Shown in pieces: positions 8,291 to 17,027 of a stretch of DNA of 64,000 nt. Origin of the DNA: HGM13862 sp031553915. GTDB taxonomy: Bacteria; Bacillota; Dehalobacteriia; UBA4068. The notes under the pieces were generated by a model. That model saw only the letters and a program-made list of their open reading frames with translations. It was not told where the DNA came from and ran no database searches. The DNA lies in NCBI GenBank assembly GCA_031553915.1, contig JAVBKT010000007.1, forward strand, positions 1-64,000, read 5' to 3'. The position numbers and the translations under genes are program-made. The first letter of the stretch is position 1. Every line of letters starts with the position of its first letter.

Positions 8291-10954
8291 ATGGGTCTCT
8301 TTGGAAAACTATTTGATGATAATGCTAAAGACATTAAAAAATATACCAAAACACTTACTGAAATAAATGCACTGGAACCAACTATTGCCGCCTTGTCTGA
8401 TGAAGAGCTGAAAAACAAAACAACCGAATTCAAGCAGCGTATTGAGCAGGAAAATCTTGAACCGCGTGATTTGTTGGTCGAGGCCTTTGCCGTGGTTCGC
8501 GAGGCTGGCAAAAGAGTGCTGAATATGCGCCATTTTGATATGCAGCTGATCGGCGGCATGGTGCTTTCTGACGGGCGTATTGCCGAGATGAAAACAGGTG
8601 AAGGTAAAACCCTGGTGGCCACAGCCCCGGCTTATCTGCATGCCTTGTTTGGCAAAGGCGTGCATGTGATTACGGTCAATGACTATCTGGCCAAGCGCGA
8701 CAGCGAATGGATGGGGCGCATCTATAAATTTCTTGGTCTTAGTGTTGGCTTAGTTATCCACGGTATGGATCCGCAAATGAAAAAACAAGCCTATGCCGCA
8801 GACATTACCTATGGCACCAATAATGAATTTGGCTTTGATTATCTGCGTGATAACATGGCCTTTCGCAAAGAAAGCATGATGCAGCGTCCGCTTTATTATT
8901 GCATTGTCGACGAGGTGGACAGTATCTTAATCGACGAAGCGAGAACCCCTTTAATTATTTCCGGCCCTTCCGGCAAAAGCTCTGATATGTATGTCACTGC
9001 CGCCAGCATTGTGCCGCGCCTGCGGGAGCAAATAGAAAAAGATGGCGAAGTGGAAGAAGGCAAAGAGGGAGATTTTACTATTGACCTCAAAACCCGTCAA
9101 TGCGCTCTTACTGAGCGGGGTGTGGCAAAGGTGGAGCAGGCCCTGGGTATTGAAAACCTCTATGACCCCAGCAATACCGAGGTTTCCCACCACATCAACC
9201 AGGCCCTAAAAGCGCAGTTTGTCTTCAAGCGGGACCGGGATTATGTGGTCAAAGATGACCAGGTGCTGATTGTTGATGAATTTACCGGGCGTTTGATGTT
9301 TGGCCGCCGCTACAGCGATGGCCTGCACCAGGCGATTGAAGCCAAAGAAAAGGTCAAAATTGAACGCGAAAACCAAACTCTGGCTACCATCACCTTCCAA
9401 AACTATTTCCGCATGTACGATATCCTGGCTGGCATGACCGGTACCGCCAAAACAGAGGAAGAGGAATTCCGCAAGATTTATCATTTTGACGTGGTAGAGG
9501 TTCCTACTAATCTGCCCATGGTGCGCCAGGATTTTGCGGATATAATCTACCGCACAGAAAAAGGCAAATTTGACGCTGTGATTGAAGAAATCGCGGAAAA
9601 ACATGCCAAAGGCCGCCCGGTGCTGGTCGGCACTATCAGCATTGAAAAATCAGAGCTGATCAGCAAAATGCTCAAAAAACAAGGCATAACGCATCAGGTC
9701 TTAAACGCTAAATATCATGAACAAGAAGCCTATATCGTTGCTCAAGCCGGTCAAGAAGGGGCAGTTACTATCGCCACCAATATGGCCGGCCGTGGTACGG
9801 ATATCGTCTTGGGCGGCAACAGCGAATCCCTGGCTATGGAAAAAATCACCAAAGACGCGGAAAAAGACATTACCTACAGCGACGAGGAAAGAATGGCGCT
9901 GATTGCTCAATACAAAGCAGACTTTGCCGCAGAGCATGATCAGGTGGTCGCTCTGGGCGGCTTACATATTATCGGCACCGAGCGTCATGAATCGCGCCGT
10001 ATTGATAACCAGCTGCGCGGCCGTGCCGGACGACAGGGCGACCCTGGCAGCAGCCGTTTCTTCATCTCCATGGAAGATGATTTGATGAAACGTTTTGCCG
10101 GCGACAATCTGATGATGATTATGGACAAAGTGGGTATGGATGATACGGTACCGATTGACTCCGGCCTGGTGAGCAAAAGCATTGAAAGCGCGCAAAAACG
10201 CGTGGAAGAACGGCATTTTGACGCCAGAAAAACTGTGCTTGATTATGACGACGTGATGAATGTCCAACGCGAACTGATTTATTCTGAGCGGCGCAAAGCC
10301 CTTTTTGAAGACAATATTCATGAAAGCGTCCTCTCGATGATGGAGCAAACCATTGACACTGTGGTTGGCCGCTATTCTCCGACCAGCAACTTCCCCGAGG
10401 AATGGGATTTGCCTGCTCTGTTACAAGACATGGCTGCCTATATTCCTGATAATCTTCCGGATGAGGAGCAGGTCAAACAGCTGAGCGCGGGAGAGGTTGC
10501 GCCGCTGTTTTATGACCTTTTGCTGGAAGCCTACCAAAAACGTGAGGAAGAATTGGGCGAAGAAAAGCTGAATATGCTGGAACATGCTGTGGTATTGCAG
10601 GTGGTTGACCGCAACTGGATGGATCATTTGGATGCGATGGATCAATTGCGCCAGGCTATCGGGCTGCAAGCCTATGGGCAACTCGACCCATTGGTTGCCT
10701 ATAAAAAAGAAGCCTATGAAATGTTTGAAGGCTTGATTTCTGATATTCAGATGGAAGTAAGCCGCGGCTGTATGCAGGCGCAGTTGGTTGAAGTTCCGCA
10801 GGAACGCGACAATCTGCAAGCCAGCCATAATGATGGCGCGCCGAAGAAAAAACAGCCTGTGCGCAAAACCGCAGAGCAAAAAACCGGCCGCAATGACCCC
10901 TGCCCCTGCGGCAGCGGCAAAAAATATAAAAACTGCTGCGGTCAAAATAATTAA
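8291..10954 (+). CDS. secA: Preprotein translocase ATPase SecA
   Basis: 887 residues. SecA drives Sec-dependent secretion through SecYEG by ATP hydrolysis at the membrane. Walker A is MKTGEGKT near residue 102; the DEAD-like VDEVDSILIDEARTPLI is near residue 208. The helicase II motifs GRGTDIVLGG and QLRGRAGRQGDPG are near residues 500 and 580. The extreme C-terminus has the zinc-binding SEC-C motif CPCGSGKKYKNCC, which contacts SecB or the ribosome. It is full length. prfB follows after 54 bp, a pairing common in Firmicutes. Confidence 0.98.
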   Translation: MGLFGKLFDDNAKDIKKYTKTLTEINALEPTIAALSDEELKNKTTEFKQRIEQENLEPRDLLVEAFAVVREAGKRVLNMRHFDMQLIGGMVLSDGRIAEMKTGEGKTLVATAPAYLHALFGKGVHVITVNDYLAKRDSEWMGRIYKFLGLSVGLVIHGMDPQMKKQAYAADITYGTNNEFGFDYLRDNMAFRKESMMQRPLYYCIVDEVDSILIDEARTPLIISGPSGKSSDMYVTAASIVPRLREQIEKDGEVEEGKEGDFTIDLKTRQCALTERGVAKVEQALGIENLYDPSNTEVSHHINQALKAQFVFKRDRDYVVKDDQVLIVDEFTGRLMFGRRYSDGLHQAIEAKEKVKIERENQTLATITFQNYFRMYDILAGMTGTAKTEEEEFRKIYHFDVVEVPTNLPMVRQDFADIIYRTEKGKFDAVIEEIAEKHAKGRPVLVGTISIEKSELISKMLKKQGITHQVLNAKYHEQEAYIVAQAGQEGAVTIATNMAGRGTDIVLGGNSESLAMEKITKDAEKDITYSDEERMALIAQYKADFAAEHDQVVALGGLHIIGTERHESRRIDNQLRGRAGRQGDPGSSRFFISMEDDLMKRFAGDNLMMIMDKVGMDDTVPIDSGLVSKSIESAQKRVEERHFDARKTVLDYDDVMNVQRELIYSERRKALFEDNIHESVLSMMEQTIDTVVGRYSPTSNFPEEWDLPALLQDMAAYIPDNLPDEEQVKQLSAGEVAPLFYDLLLEAYQKREEELGEEKLNMLEHAVVLQVVDRNWMDHLDAMDQLRQAIGLQAYGQLDPLVAYKKEAYEMFEGLISDIQMEVSRGCMQAQLVEVPQERDNLQASHNDGAPKKKQPVRKTAEQKTGRNDPCPCGSGKKYKNCCGQNN

Positions 10955-11008
10955 GAACATTTTTGCTGCATAGACTAGAATATACCACAATAATACATGG
11001 AGGAAATT

Positions 11009-12107
11009 ATGCTCGAAGATATCCGTCCCCTCTTAGCTGATGGTGAAAAACGTCTCAGCGCCCTCCGGAGGTCTCTTTGACATCGAGGGCAAGCAAACGG
11101 CCATCAGCCAGATGGAAGAAAAAACCTATAGACCCGGGTTTTGGGATGAGGCAGAGGCAGCGCAAAATATTATCAGTGAGCTAAACAATAAGCGGGAGCT
11201 GATCAAAACCTATCAAGATACGCTCGCTGCTTATCATGAAGCAGAGGCAGCCTTTGAACTAGCGCTGGAGGATGCAAGCTTTAGCAAAGAGGCGGAAAAG
11301 ACCGCCGCCTATTTCAGCAAGCTTTTAGCAGAAATTGAGCTGGCGCAAATGCTTTCCGGCGAATATGATAACCACAACGCCATTCTTTCCATTCATGCCG
11401 GAGCCGGAGGCCTGGAAGCGCAGGATTGGGCGGAGATGCTTCTGCGGATGTATAGCCGCTGGGCAGAACGCCGCGGTTTTAAGACAGAATTAATTGACAG
11501 CCTGCCGGCAGATGAAGGCGGGATTAAATCCGCCACCTTGTCTGTGCTGGGCTTAAATGCCTACGGATATTTGAAAAGTGAGCGCGGCGTGCATCGGCTG
11601 GTGCGTATTTCTCCCTATGATACCCAGGGCCGCCGCCACACCTCTTTTGCCTCAGTGGATGTCTTGCCTCAGGTGGCAGATGACACTGAGCTTGTCGTGG
11701 CAGCGGATGATCTGCGCATTGATACCTACCGCAGCTCCGGCAAAGGCGGGCAGCATCTTAACAAAACAGACTCCGCTGTGCGTATCACGCATCTGCCTAC
11801 CGGTATTGTCGTGCAGTGCCAGGATGAGCGCAGCCAGTTTAATAACAAAGAGCGGGCGATGCAGCTTTTGAAGGCGCGTTTGCTGGATATGAAAATTAAA
11901 GAACGCGAGGCAGAGCTGGCTAATCTGCGCGGCGAGCAGCAGGAAATCGGCTGGGGCAGCCAAATACGCTCCTATGTTTTCCAGCCCTACCGCTTGGTCA
12001 AGGATCACCGTACCAATTATGAAATGGGGAATACCGACGCTGTGATGGATGGCGATATTGACGGCTTTATTGCCGAATATCTGCGTAGCTTTGCCCGGCA
12101 TGATTGA
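11009..12107 (+). CDS. prfB: Peptide chain release factor 2 with programmed +1 frameshift
   Basis: RF2 recognises UGA and UAA stops. Frame 0 opens at the ATG at 11009 (after GGAGGAA) and meets an in-frame TGA as codon 24 (11078-11080). The preceding sense codon is CTT and the next base is C, giving the classic CTT TGA C slip site. A Shine-Dalgarno-like CGGAGG lies just upstream (11066-11071). Shifting +1 joins it to the long frame, which continues DIEGKQ through to 12107. The total is about 365 residues. The GGQ motif is in SSGKGGQHLNKTDSAVR. When RF2 is scarce, the UGA is read slowly and the shift restores RF2. Confidence 0.97.
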
Positions 12108-12188
12108 GTTGATTTAATCATCATTTTAAGGTATATTGTTAATATAAAAGAGGTACTGTTTCGCTTCACCCAGGAGGAGGATGAGATT

Positions 12189-13010
12189 ATGAAATTTGGC
12201 AGCGCTGATGAGTTTGCCCTGCAAATGCGCAGGGAAATCATAAAAATGCTGGCCACTTCCAGCAGCGGACATCCGGGCGGCTCGCTTTCGGCAACAGATA
12301 TTATTGCCGTGCTTTTCCGTGATGCGATGAATATTGACCCCAAAGACCCCCAAAAAGAGGATCGCGACCGTTTTGTCCTCTGCAAAGGACATGCTGCCCC
12401 TGCTCTCTATGCGGCGTTGGCGCTGCGGGGCTTTTTCCCCATGGAGGAATTAGCCGGACTGCGTAAGCTGGGCAGCCGTCTTCAAGGCCACCCTGATATG
12501 CATAAAACACCGGGAGTAGATATGTCCACCGGCTCCTTGGGCCAGGGCTTGTCCGCAGCCTCAGGCATGGCGCTAGCGGCAAAAAAATGCCAGCAGGAAA
12601 ACTTTGTTTTTGCGCTGCTGGGTGATGGTGAAAATGAAGAAGGCCAGGTTTGGGAAGCAGCCATGTTTGCCGCTCATTATAAACTGGATAACCTGATCGC
12701 CTTTCTCGACCATAATCATTTGCAAATTGACGGCAATATCGAAAATGTGCTATCGCCGGAGCCTTTGGCTGACAAATGGCAAACTTTTGGCTGGCATGTG
12801 ATTGAGATAGACGGACATAATACCGAGCAAATCAAAAACGCTATTGCCGACGCTAAAACTGTTGACGCTAGACCAGTAATGATTATCGCGGAAACGATCA
12901 AAGGTAAAGGCGTCAGCTTTATGGAAAACCTTGCCGGCTGGCATGGTGTTGCGCCTACTGCGGAAGAAGCAGAAAAAGCAATTGCTGAACTTTTTTGGCA
13001 AGGGGAATAA
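12189..13010 (+). CDS. Transketolase, N-terminal (TPP-binding) subunit
   Basis: 273 residues, matching the N-terminal third of transketolase as a separate polypeptide. The thiamine diphosphate and Mg site is visible as GDGENEEGQVWEAAMFA near residue 145. SSGHPGGSLSATDI near residue 24 and KGHAAPALYA near residue 65 are substrate and cofactor contacts. Together with the next gene it makes a split transketolase for the non-oxidative pentose phosphate pathway. This is common in Clostridia, where the same family also includes a synthase for 1-deoxy-xylulose-type reactions. The ribosome site is GGAGGAGG. Confidence 0.92.
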   Translation: MKFGSADEFALQMRREIIKMLATSSSGHPGGSLSATDIIAVLFRDAMNIDPKDPQKEDRDRFVLCKGHAAPALYAALALRGFFPMEELAGLRKLGSRLQGHPDMHKTPGVDMSTGSLGQGLSAASGMALAAKKCQQENFVFALLGDGENEEGQVWEAAMFAAHYKLDNLIAFLDHNHLQIDGNIENVLSPEPLADKWQTFGWHVIEIDGHNTEQIKNAIADAKTVDARPVMIIAETIKGKGVSFMENLAGWHGVAPTAEEAEKAIAELFWQGE

Positions 13011-13047
13011 AGCGCTAAAGCACAACAAACTTGCGGAGGGGAAAACT

Positions 13048-13992
13048 ATGACTGAAATTAAAAAAATTGCTACCCGTGATGCCTATGGGATAGCCCTGGC
13101 TGAGCTGGCAGCAGAGGATGAAAAGCTTTTTGTTCTGGATGCAGACTTGTCACAATCAACCAAAACAGTGGAGTTTGCAAAAGTATGTCCGGAACGCTTT
13201 ATCAATGCCGGCATTGCCGAAGGAAATATGGTCAGCGTAGCGGCTGGTATGGCCGCTACTGGTAAAACTGTTTTTGCCAGCAGTTTTTCGGTGTTTTTAA
13301 CTGGCCGCGCTTTTGAACAGATCAGAAACAGCGTTTGCTATCCCCGGCTTAATGTTAAGCTGGCCGGCTCTCATGCCGGGATCACTGTTGGCGAGGACGG
13401 CGGCTCTCACCAGGCTATCGCAGATATTGCGCTGATGCGCGCCCTGCCCAATATGACAGTGCTTGTCCCGTCAGACGCGGTTTCCGCCAAATGGCTGGTC
13501 AAAGAAGCAGCCAAATATGATGGCCCGGTATATATCCGTTTGGGACGGCAGGCCTGCCCTGTTCTCTATGACGACGATTATCAGTTTCGGTGGGGACAAG
13601 GAGAAATTATCCGCATGGGTAAAGATATTGTCGTCTTTGCCTGTGGGATGATGGTTGGCACGGCGCTGGAAGCGGCTGAGCTGCTGGCAGCGGAAAATAT
13701 CAGCGTAGCTGTTGCTGATATTCATACGATTAAACCCCTTGATACTGCCTTTGTCCTTGACATGGCCAAACGCTGCGGAGCTGCCATGTCGCTGGAAGAA
13801 CATAATATTATCGGCGGGCTGGGCTCTGCCATTGCCGAAACCTTGGCCGGCAACTGTTCTATTCCCTTTGCCCGCTGGGGTATGGAGGATAAATTTGGCC
13901 AAAGCGGATCGCCTGACGCTTTGATAAAGCATTATGGCTTGGACGCGGAAACTGTGGCCACCAAAATTAAGCAAGTTATCGCTAAAAAATAG
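13048..13992 (+). CDS. Transketolase, C-terminal subunit
   Basis: 314 residues from the ATG after GCGGAGGGG, 37 bp past the N-terminal subunit. It carries the pyrimidine-binding domain (DADLSQSTKTVEFAK, and FINAGIAEGNMVSVAAGMA with the Glu that activates thiamine diphosphate) and the transketolase C-terminal domain. GSHAGITVGEDGGSHQAI is the conserved loop near residue 110. It should assemble with the preceding subunit into an alpha2beta2 enzyme. Confidence 0.92.
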   Translation: MTEIKKIATRDAYGIALAELAAEDEKLFVLDADLSQSTKTVEFAKVCPERFINAGIAEGNMVSVAAGMAATGKTVFASSFSVFLTGRAFEQIRNSVCYPRLNVKLAGSHAGITVGEDGGSHQAIADIALMRALPNMTVLVPSDAVSAKWLVKEAAKYDGPVYIRLGRQACPVLYDDDYQFRWGQGEIIRMGKDIVVFACGMMVGTALEAAELLAAENISVAVADIHTIKPLDTAFVLDMAKRCGAAMSLEEHNIIGGLGSAIAETLAGNCSIPFARWGMEDKFGQSGSPDALIKHYGLDAETVATKIKQVIAKK

Positions 13993-14045
13993 CTAACAAA
14001 AAGGGGTACTGTCAAGTATCCCTTTATTAATTAATAAGGAGCTAT

Positions 14046-14651
14046 ATGGAAAAACTTTTAGTCGCTACTGAAAATCAACATAAGCTGGCGGAAATTCGCG
14101 AGATTTTTGCTGAAGCAGCTCTGGACAACTACCAAATTATCGGGCTTGATAATTATCCTGATTATCAAGCGCCGGAAGAAGACGGCAGCAGCTTTGCCGA
14201 AAACGCGGTGATCAAGGCTGTTGCCGCCGCCAAGATGAGCGGTATCACCACCCTGGCTGATGACAGCGGCTTGACTGTTAGCGCTTTGAACGGAGAGCCG
14301 GGTATCTATTCCGCCCGCTATGCGGCTGATCTTGGCCATGACCATGATGACGCGGCCAACCGCGCCAAGCTGCTATCAATGATGGCTGATATCCCCGCAC
14401 AAAACCGGCAAGCTGCTTTTGTCTGCGCGGCTGCTATCGCCACCCCGGAAGGCGACGCGATCTTTATTGAAGGCCGCTGTGAGGGGCAAATTGCTCACGC
14501 GGAAAAGGGCAGCAACGGCTTTGGCTATGACCGTCTTTTTTATCTGCCGCAGAAGGGCAAAACCATGGCGGAACTAAGTAACGAAGAAAAAAATGAGCTG
14601 AGCCACCGCGGACAAGCCATGCGTAAAATTGCGGCGATGCTTGGTGAATAA
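14046..14651 (+). CDS. rdgB: XTP/dITP diphosphatase (RdgB/HAM1)
   Basis: 201 residues, typical of the family. It hydrolyses the non-canonical nucleotides XTP, dITP and ITP to monophosphates and so protects DNA and RNA. The N-terminal VATENQHKLAEI (substrate loop), LADDSGLTVSALNGEPGIYSAR near residue 75, GFGYDRLFYLP and LSHRGQAMRK are all diagnostic. It follows the transketolase pair by 53 bp on the same strand with an AAGGAG site. Confidence 0.95.
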   Translation: MEKLLVATENQHKLAEIREIFAEAALDNYQIIGLDNYPDYQAPEEDGSSFAENAVIKAVAAAKMSGITTLADDSGLTVSALNGEPGIYSARYAADLGHDHDDAANRAKLLSMMADIPAQNRQAAFVCAAAIATPEGDAIFIEGRCEGQIAHAEKGSNGFGYDRLFYLPQKGKTMAELSNEEKNELSHRGQAMRKIAAMLGE

Positions 14652-14757
14652 TTTTTACTCTCAGCGCACATAGCTAGTCATACGGCAAGCAGCCCATACG
14701 CCTAAACAACATCTGGCGTGCCGACCTAGCTGGTTTGCCTAGAGAAAGGAGTTTTTG

Positions 14758-15444
14758 ATGAAAAAATTATTATTTGTGCTTTTGGTGATGCTGTGCCTGG
14801 TCGGCCTGACAGCCTGCACTGATCTTCAAACACCCGATCAAGGAGAACCAAACCAGGATAATAACGCTATTGACGCGGCGGATGATTTTGCCAACCTGGC
14901 TAGCGGCAGCTATGCGCAGATGATCAAGAACCAGCATTATTATATCGAATACACTTTATATACCGGTTCCAGCAATACCATCACCGTCAAAGAAGCCAAA
15001 GACGGCGCTAATGTGGATACCATGGGCATAGCGATGAGCTATCCCTACCGCTCTATTCTGCTCGACAATACTCTCTACAATTTTTCTGAGCCTGACAAAA
15101 CCTATACCACTCATCCAATCAGCTCTGATCAAGAGATGACTGTTGAAGATAGCATTGATTATAGCGGAATGGTTTTTGTTACCAGTGGTAACGACGCTAT
15201 CCCTGGTTTTGACGCGGCGGAGGGGCAAAGCTATGACTATGACCAATATCAAATGACTGCCCAAACAGCCACGGAGGAAGTTGCTGTGGAAATGAGGTTT
15301 TATCTAAAAGGCGGAGAACTATATGTAATCTATACCAACATTGGCGATAATGAGGAAATCTGGGTGGTCGATGTCTTGACAGACGAAATTCCAGCGGGGA
15401 TGCTGGAGATCCCCGCCGGCTACAGCAATATCGGCGCCATTTAA
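14758..15444 (+). CDS. Lipoprotein of unknown function
   Basis: 228 residues. The signal peptide ends in the lipobox LTAC (Cys 20), so it should be lipid-anchored on the outer face of the membrane. After an Asp/Asn-rich linker comes a domain of about 170 residues with beta-strand-like pattern and a terminal EIWVVDVLTDEIPAGML. It may be related to the LolA/LppX-like or DUF4412-type folds seen in clostridial lipoproteins; I could not confirm any. No other Cys is present. The AGAAAGGAG site fixes the ATG. Confidence 0.75.
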   Translation: MKKLLFVLLVMLCLVGLTACTDLQTPDQGEPNQDNNAIDAADDFANLASGSYAQMIKNQHYYIEYTLYTGSSNTITVKEAKDGANVDTMGIAMSYPYRSILLDNTLYNFSEPDKTYTTHPISSDQEMTVEDSIDYSGMVFVTSGNDAIPGFDAAEGQSYDYDQYQMTAQTATEEVAVEMRFYLKGGELYVIYTNIGDNEEIWVVDVLTDEIPAGMLEIPAGYSNIGAI

Positions 15445-15461
15445 GCGAATACAAAACAAGC

Positions 15462-15492
15462 AAAAACAGCAGGCAATTTGCCTGCTGTTTTT
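15462..15492. terminator. Bidirectional terminator between convergent genes
   Basis: A 15-bp palindromic stem (15462-15476 with 15478-15492) with A- and T-runs, placed between the lipoprotein gene on plus and the GerMN gene on minus. Confidence 0.85.
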
Positions 15493-15509
15493 TTTATAAG
15501 CGCCTAATT

Positions 15510-16172
15510 TTACCAGTTATACGGGGCAATCACCGTAGAGGCGTCGACACCGGCCAGGCTTTCAATAGCCTGCCCGTTGACTAAAATACGCACATAGTCA
15601 ACGCTGTCAAACTGGGTCAGAGTGTTAACAATGCTATAAAGTGCCAACATCTGGGCACTCTGGTCATCAGACATATCTGTCAAAAGATCAGAGCTAAAGT
15701 CCACTGTGCAGATGCCTCCTGCAATATTGATATCCTCAAGAATGGTGGCCGCAGGCAGGGTGGGCAAAAGCTCTTCACTCTTCGGCCCGGCAATCAGTTG
15801 ATTGATGGTCGCGCGGGCCAAGCCTTCCTGCTTAGGGATGGCTCTGGTTTCACTCTTCAATGAGGTACCGTCGCTGGTAGCAAAATAAAGCACAACCTCG
15901 TTGGTCTCGCCGCTGATGGTCTCCTGATCTTTATTTTCATCAGTTTTGTCCGGGTCTTCTGTCAAATTAAGATCCTGTTCAACAGTTTGCTCATCAGCTT
16001 TGTTTGTATCTTCATCTTTAGCATCGCCGGTTTGTTGATCCTGCGTGTTGCCGTCCGGGTTGTTTTGATCCTCTTTGAAGGTAGAAAGATTATCAACCAG
16101 CCCGCAGGCCCCCATAACAAAAATAAGTGATACTGCGATAGCAGCTATTATTAATACTTTGCTTAATTTCAT
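15510..16172 (-). CDS. GerMN-domain sporulation lipoprotein
   Basis: 220 residues. The signal peptide has lipobox MGAC. A long acidic low-complexity linker (about 30-90, rich in Asp, Glu, Gln and Thr) leads to one GerMN domain. Its landmarks are VVLYFATSDGTSL, a LIAGPKSEELLPTLPA segment and the strand GGICTVDFSSDLL. GerM-type proteins act in spore cortex assembly and germination. A CATATATT element just upstream, next to the preceding terminator, may be a sigma-E-type -10, but this is weak. A second protein with two GerMN domains is at 26605. Confidence 0.85.
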   Translation of the reverse strand: MKLSKVLIIAAIAVSLIFVMGACGLVDNLSTFKEDQNNPDGNTQDQQTGDAKDEDTNKADEQTVEQDLNLTEDPDKTDENKDQETISGETNEVVLYFATSDGTSLKSETRAIPKQEGLARATINQLIAGPKSEELLPTLPAATILEDINIAGGICTVDFSSDLLTDMSDDQSAQMLALYSIVNTLTQFDSVDYVRILVNGQAIESLAGVDASTVIAPYNW

Positions 16173-16215
16173 ATACTCCCCAACCTTTCTCTTGCTTTTG
16201 CCTTAAATATATGAA

Positions 16216-16244
16216 AAGGGAACCGTTCTTAGAACGGTTCCCTT
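16216..16244 (-). terminator. Terminator of the ACT-domain gene
   Basis: A perfect 14-bp stem (16216-16229 with 16231-16244) lies 22 bp downstream of the ACT-domain gene on minus. Confidence 0.7.
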
Positions 16245-16266
16245 AAACTTGCTTTGCTATTTAATG

Positions 16267-16698
16267 TTAGGCGTTACAAAACTCCTCACTGCTCAAAAGT
16301 TTAATTCCGGCTTTTTCTAAAGCAGCAATCGCCTTTTGCATATCATCAACCTTGATAATATTCAAAGCAGTTGCTTTGTCTGAATTATAAAAAGCATAAA
16401 TATAATCAACATTGATATCTGACCCATCCAGCACATGCAAGGCCTCGTTCAGCCCGCCGGGACGGTCTGCGACACGAATAGCCAAAACATCTGTTTCCAC
16501 TACGGTGAAGTCAGCCGCCTTCAGCGCAGCATGCGCTTGCTCAGGCTTATCGACAATCAAGCGCAGAATACCAAAATCAGCTGTATCGGCAGCGCTTAAA
16601 GCATGAATATTAATATCATTTTTAGCCAGGCAATCAGTCATTTTGATCAAATGGCCCTGCTTATTTTCCATAAACACCGATATTTGTTTTACGACCAT
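16267..16698 (-). CDS. Tandem ACT-domain protein
   Basis: 143 residues with two ACT domains back to back. The first begins KQISVFMENKQGHLIKM; the second begins DVLAIRVADRPGGLNEAL near residue 70. ACT domains bind amino acids and regulate metabolism. Stand-alone two-ACT proteins of this size occur widely in Clostridia, often annotated as acetolactate-synthase-like or amino-acid-binding. No catalytic domain is attached. The start is the third ATG of the upstream cluster because GGAGG lies 7 nt before it. Confidence 0.85.
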   Translation of the reverse strand: MVVKQISVFMENKQGHLIKMTDCLAKNDINIHALSAADTADFGILRLIVDKPEQAHAALKAADFTVVETDVLAIRVADRPGGLNEALHVLDGSDINVDYIYAFYNSDKATALNIIKVDDMQKAIAALEKAGIKLLSSEEFCNA

Positions 16699-16795
16699 TA
16701 TCATTCCTCCGTTTCTCTGGAAAATCGTAAAAAGAACAACTCTTTTTTGCAATAATTATATCACCTGCCATATGAATAATCAATTATCTTTGGCA

Positions 16796-16804
16796 CATAC
16801 TATA
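16796..16804 (+). promoter_or_regulatory. Candidate mother-cell sigma (E/K) -10 element
   Basis: CATACTATA fits the sigma-K -10 consensus CATANNNTA exactly and is close to the sigma-E form. A possible sigma-E-like -35 (GAATAA) lies 16 bp earlier. The start codon of the Gln-rich peptide is 40 bp downstream. Confidence 0.35.
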
Positions 16805-16843
16805 CCTGTCAGATGAACAATTTACCAAGATGGAGGTAAAAAG

Positions 16844-16936
16844 ATGAAGAACAAGAACAAAAATAATCAGCAGCAGCAACAGCAGCAACAACAGAATCAG
16901 GAGCAACAGGCTAACTGTGATGACTGCAAAGAATAG
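16844..16936 (+). CDS. 30-residue Gln-rich peptide with CxxC
   Basis: The ATG follows GGAGG with 7 nt spacing. The 30 codons start with Lys/Asn alternation (residues 2-8), continue with nine consecutive Gln (9-17) and a further Gln-rich stretch, and end with a CDDC motif (25-28) before Lys-Glu. An intrinsic terminator begins 26 bp after the stop, so the transcript would hold only this gene. There is no hydrophobic segment. Small acidic or Gln-rich peptides are common among spore proteins, and the upstream CATANNNTA element fits that. The function is unknown, and it was not matched to any known SASP family. Confidence 0.65.
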   Translation: MKNKNKNNQQQQQQQQQNQEQQANCDDCKE

Positions 16937-16962
16937 TTACTGCTCCCCAATGTTTGGGTAAA

Positions 16963-16990
16963 AATAAAGAGCGCCTGGGCGCTCTTTATT
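16963..16990 (+). terminator. Terminator of the Gln-rich peptide gene
   Basis: A 13-bp stem (16963-16975 with 16978-16990) continues into a T-rich tail. It can also serve the minus-strand hydrolase gene that ends at 17028. Confidence 0.85.
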
Positions 16991-17027
16991 TTTATTTTAT
17001 TTACTTAATGCTAAGCTATGGCTCTAT

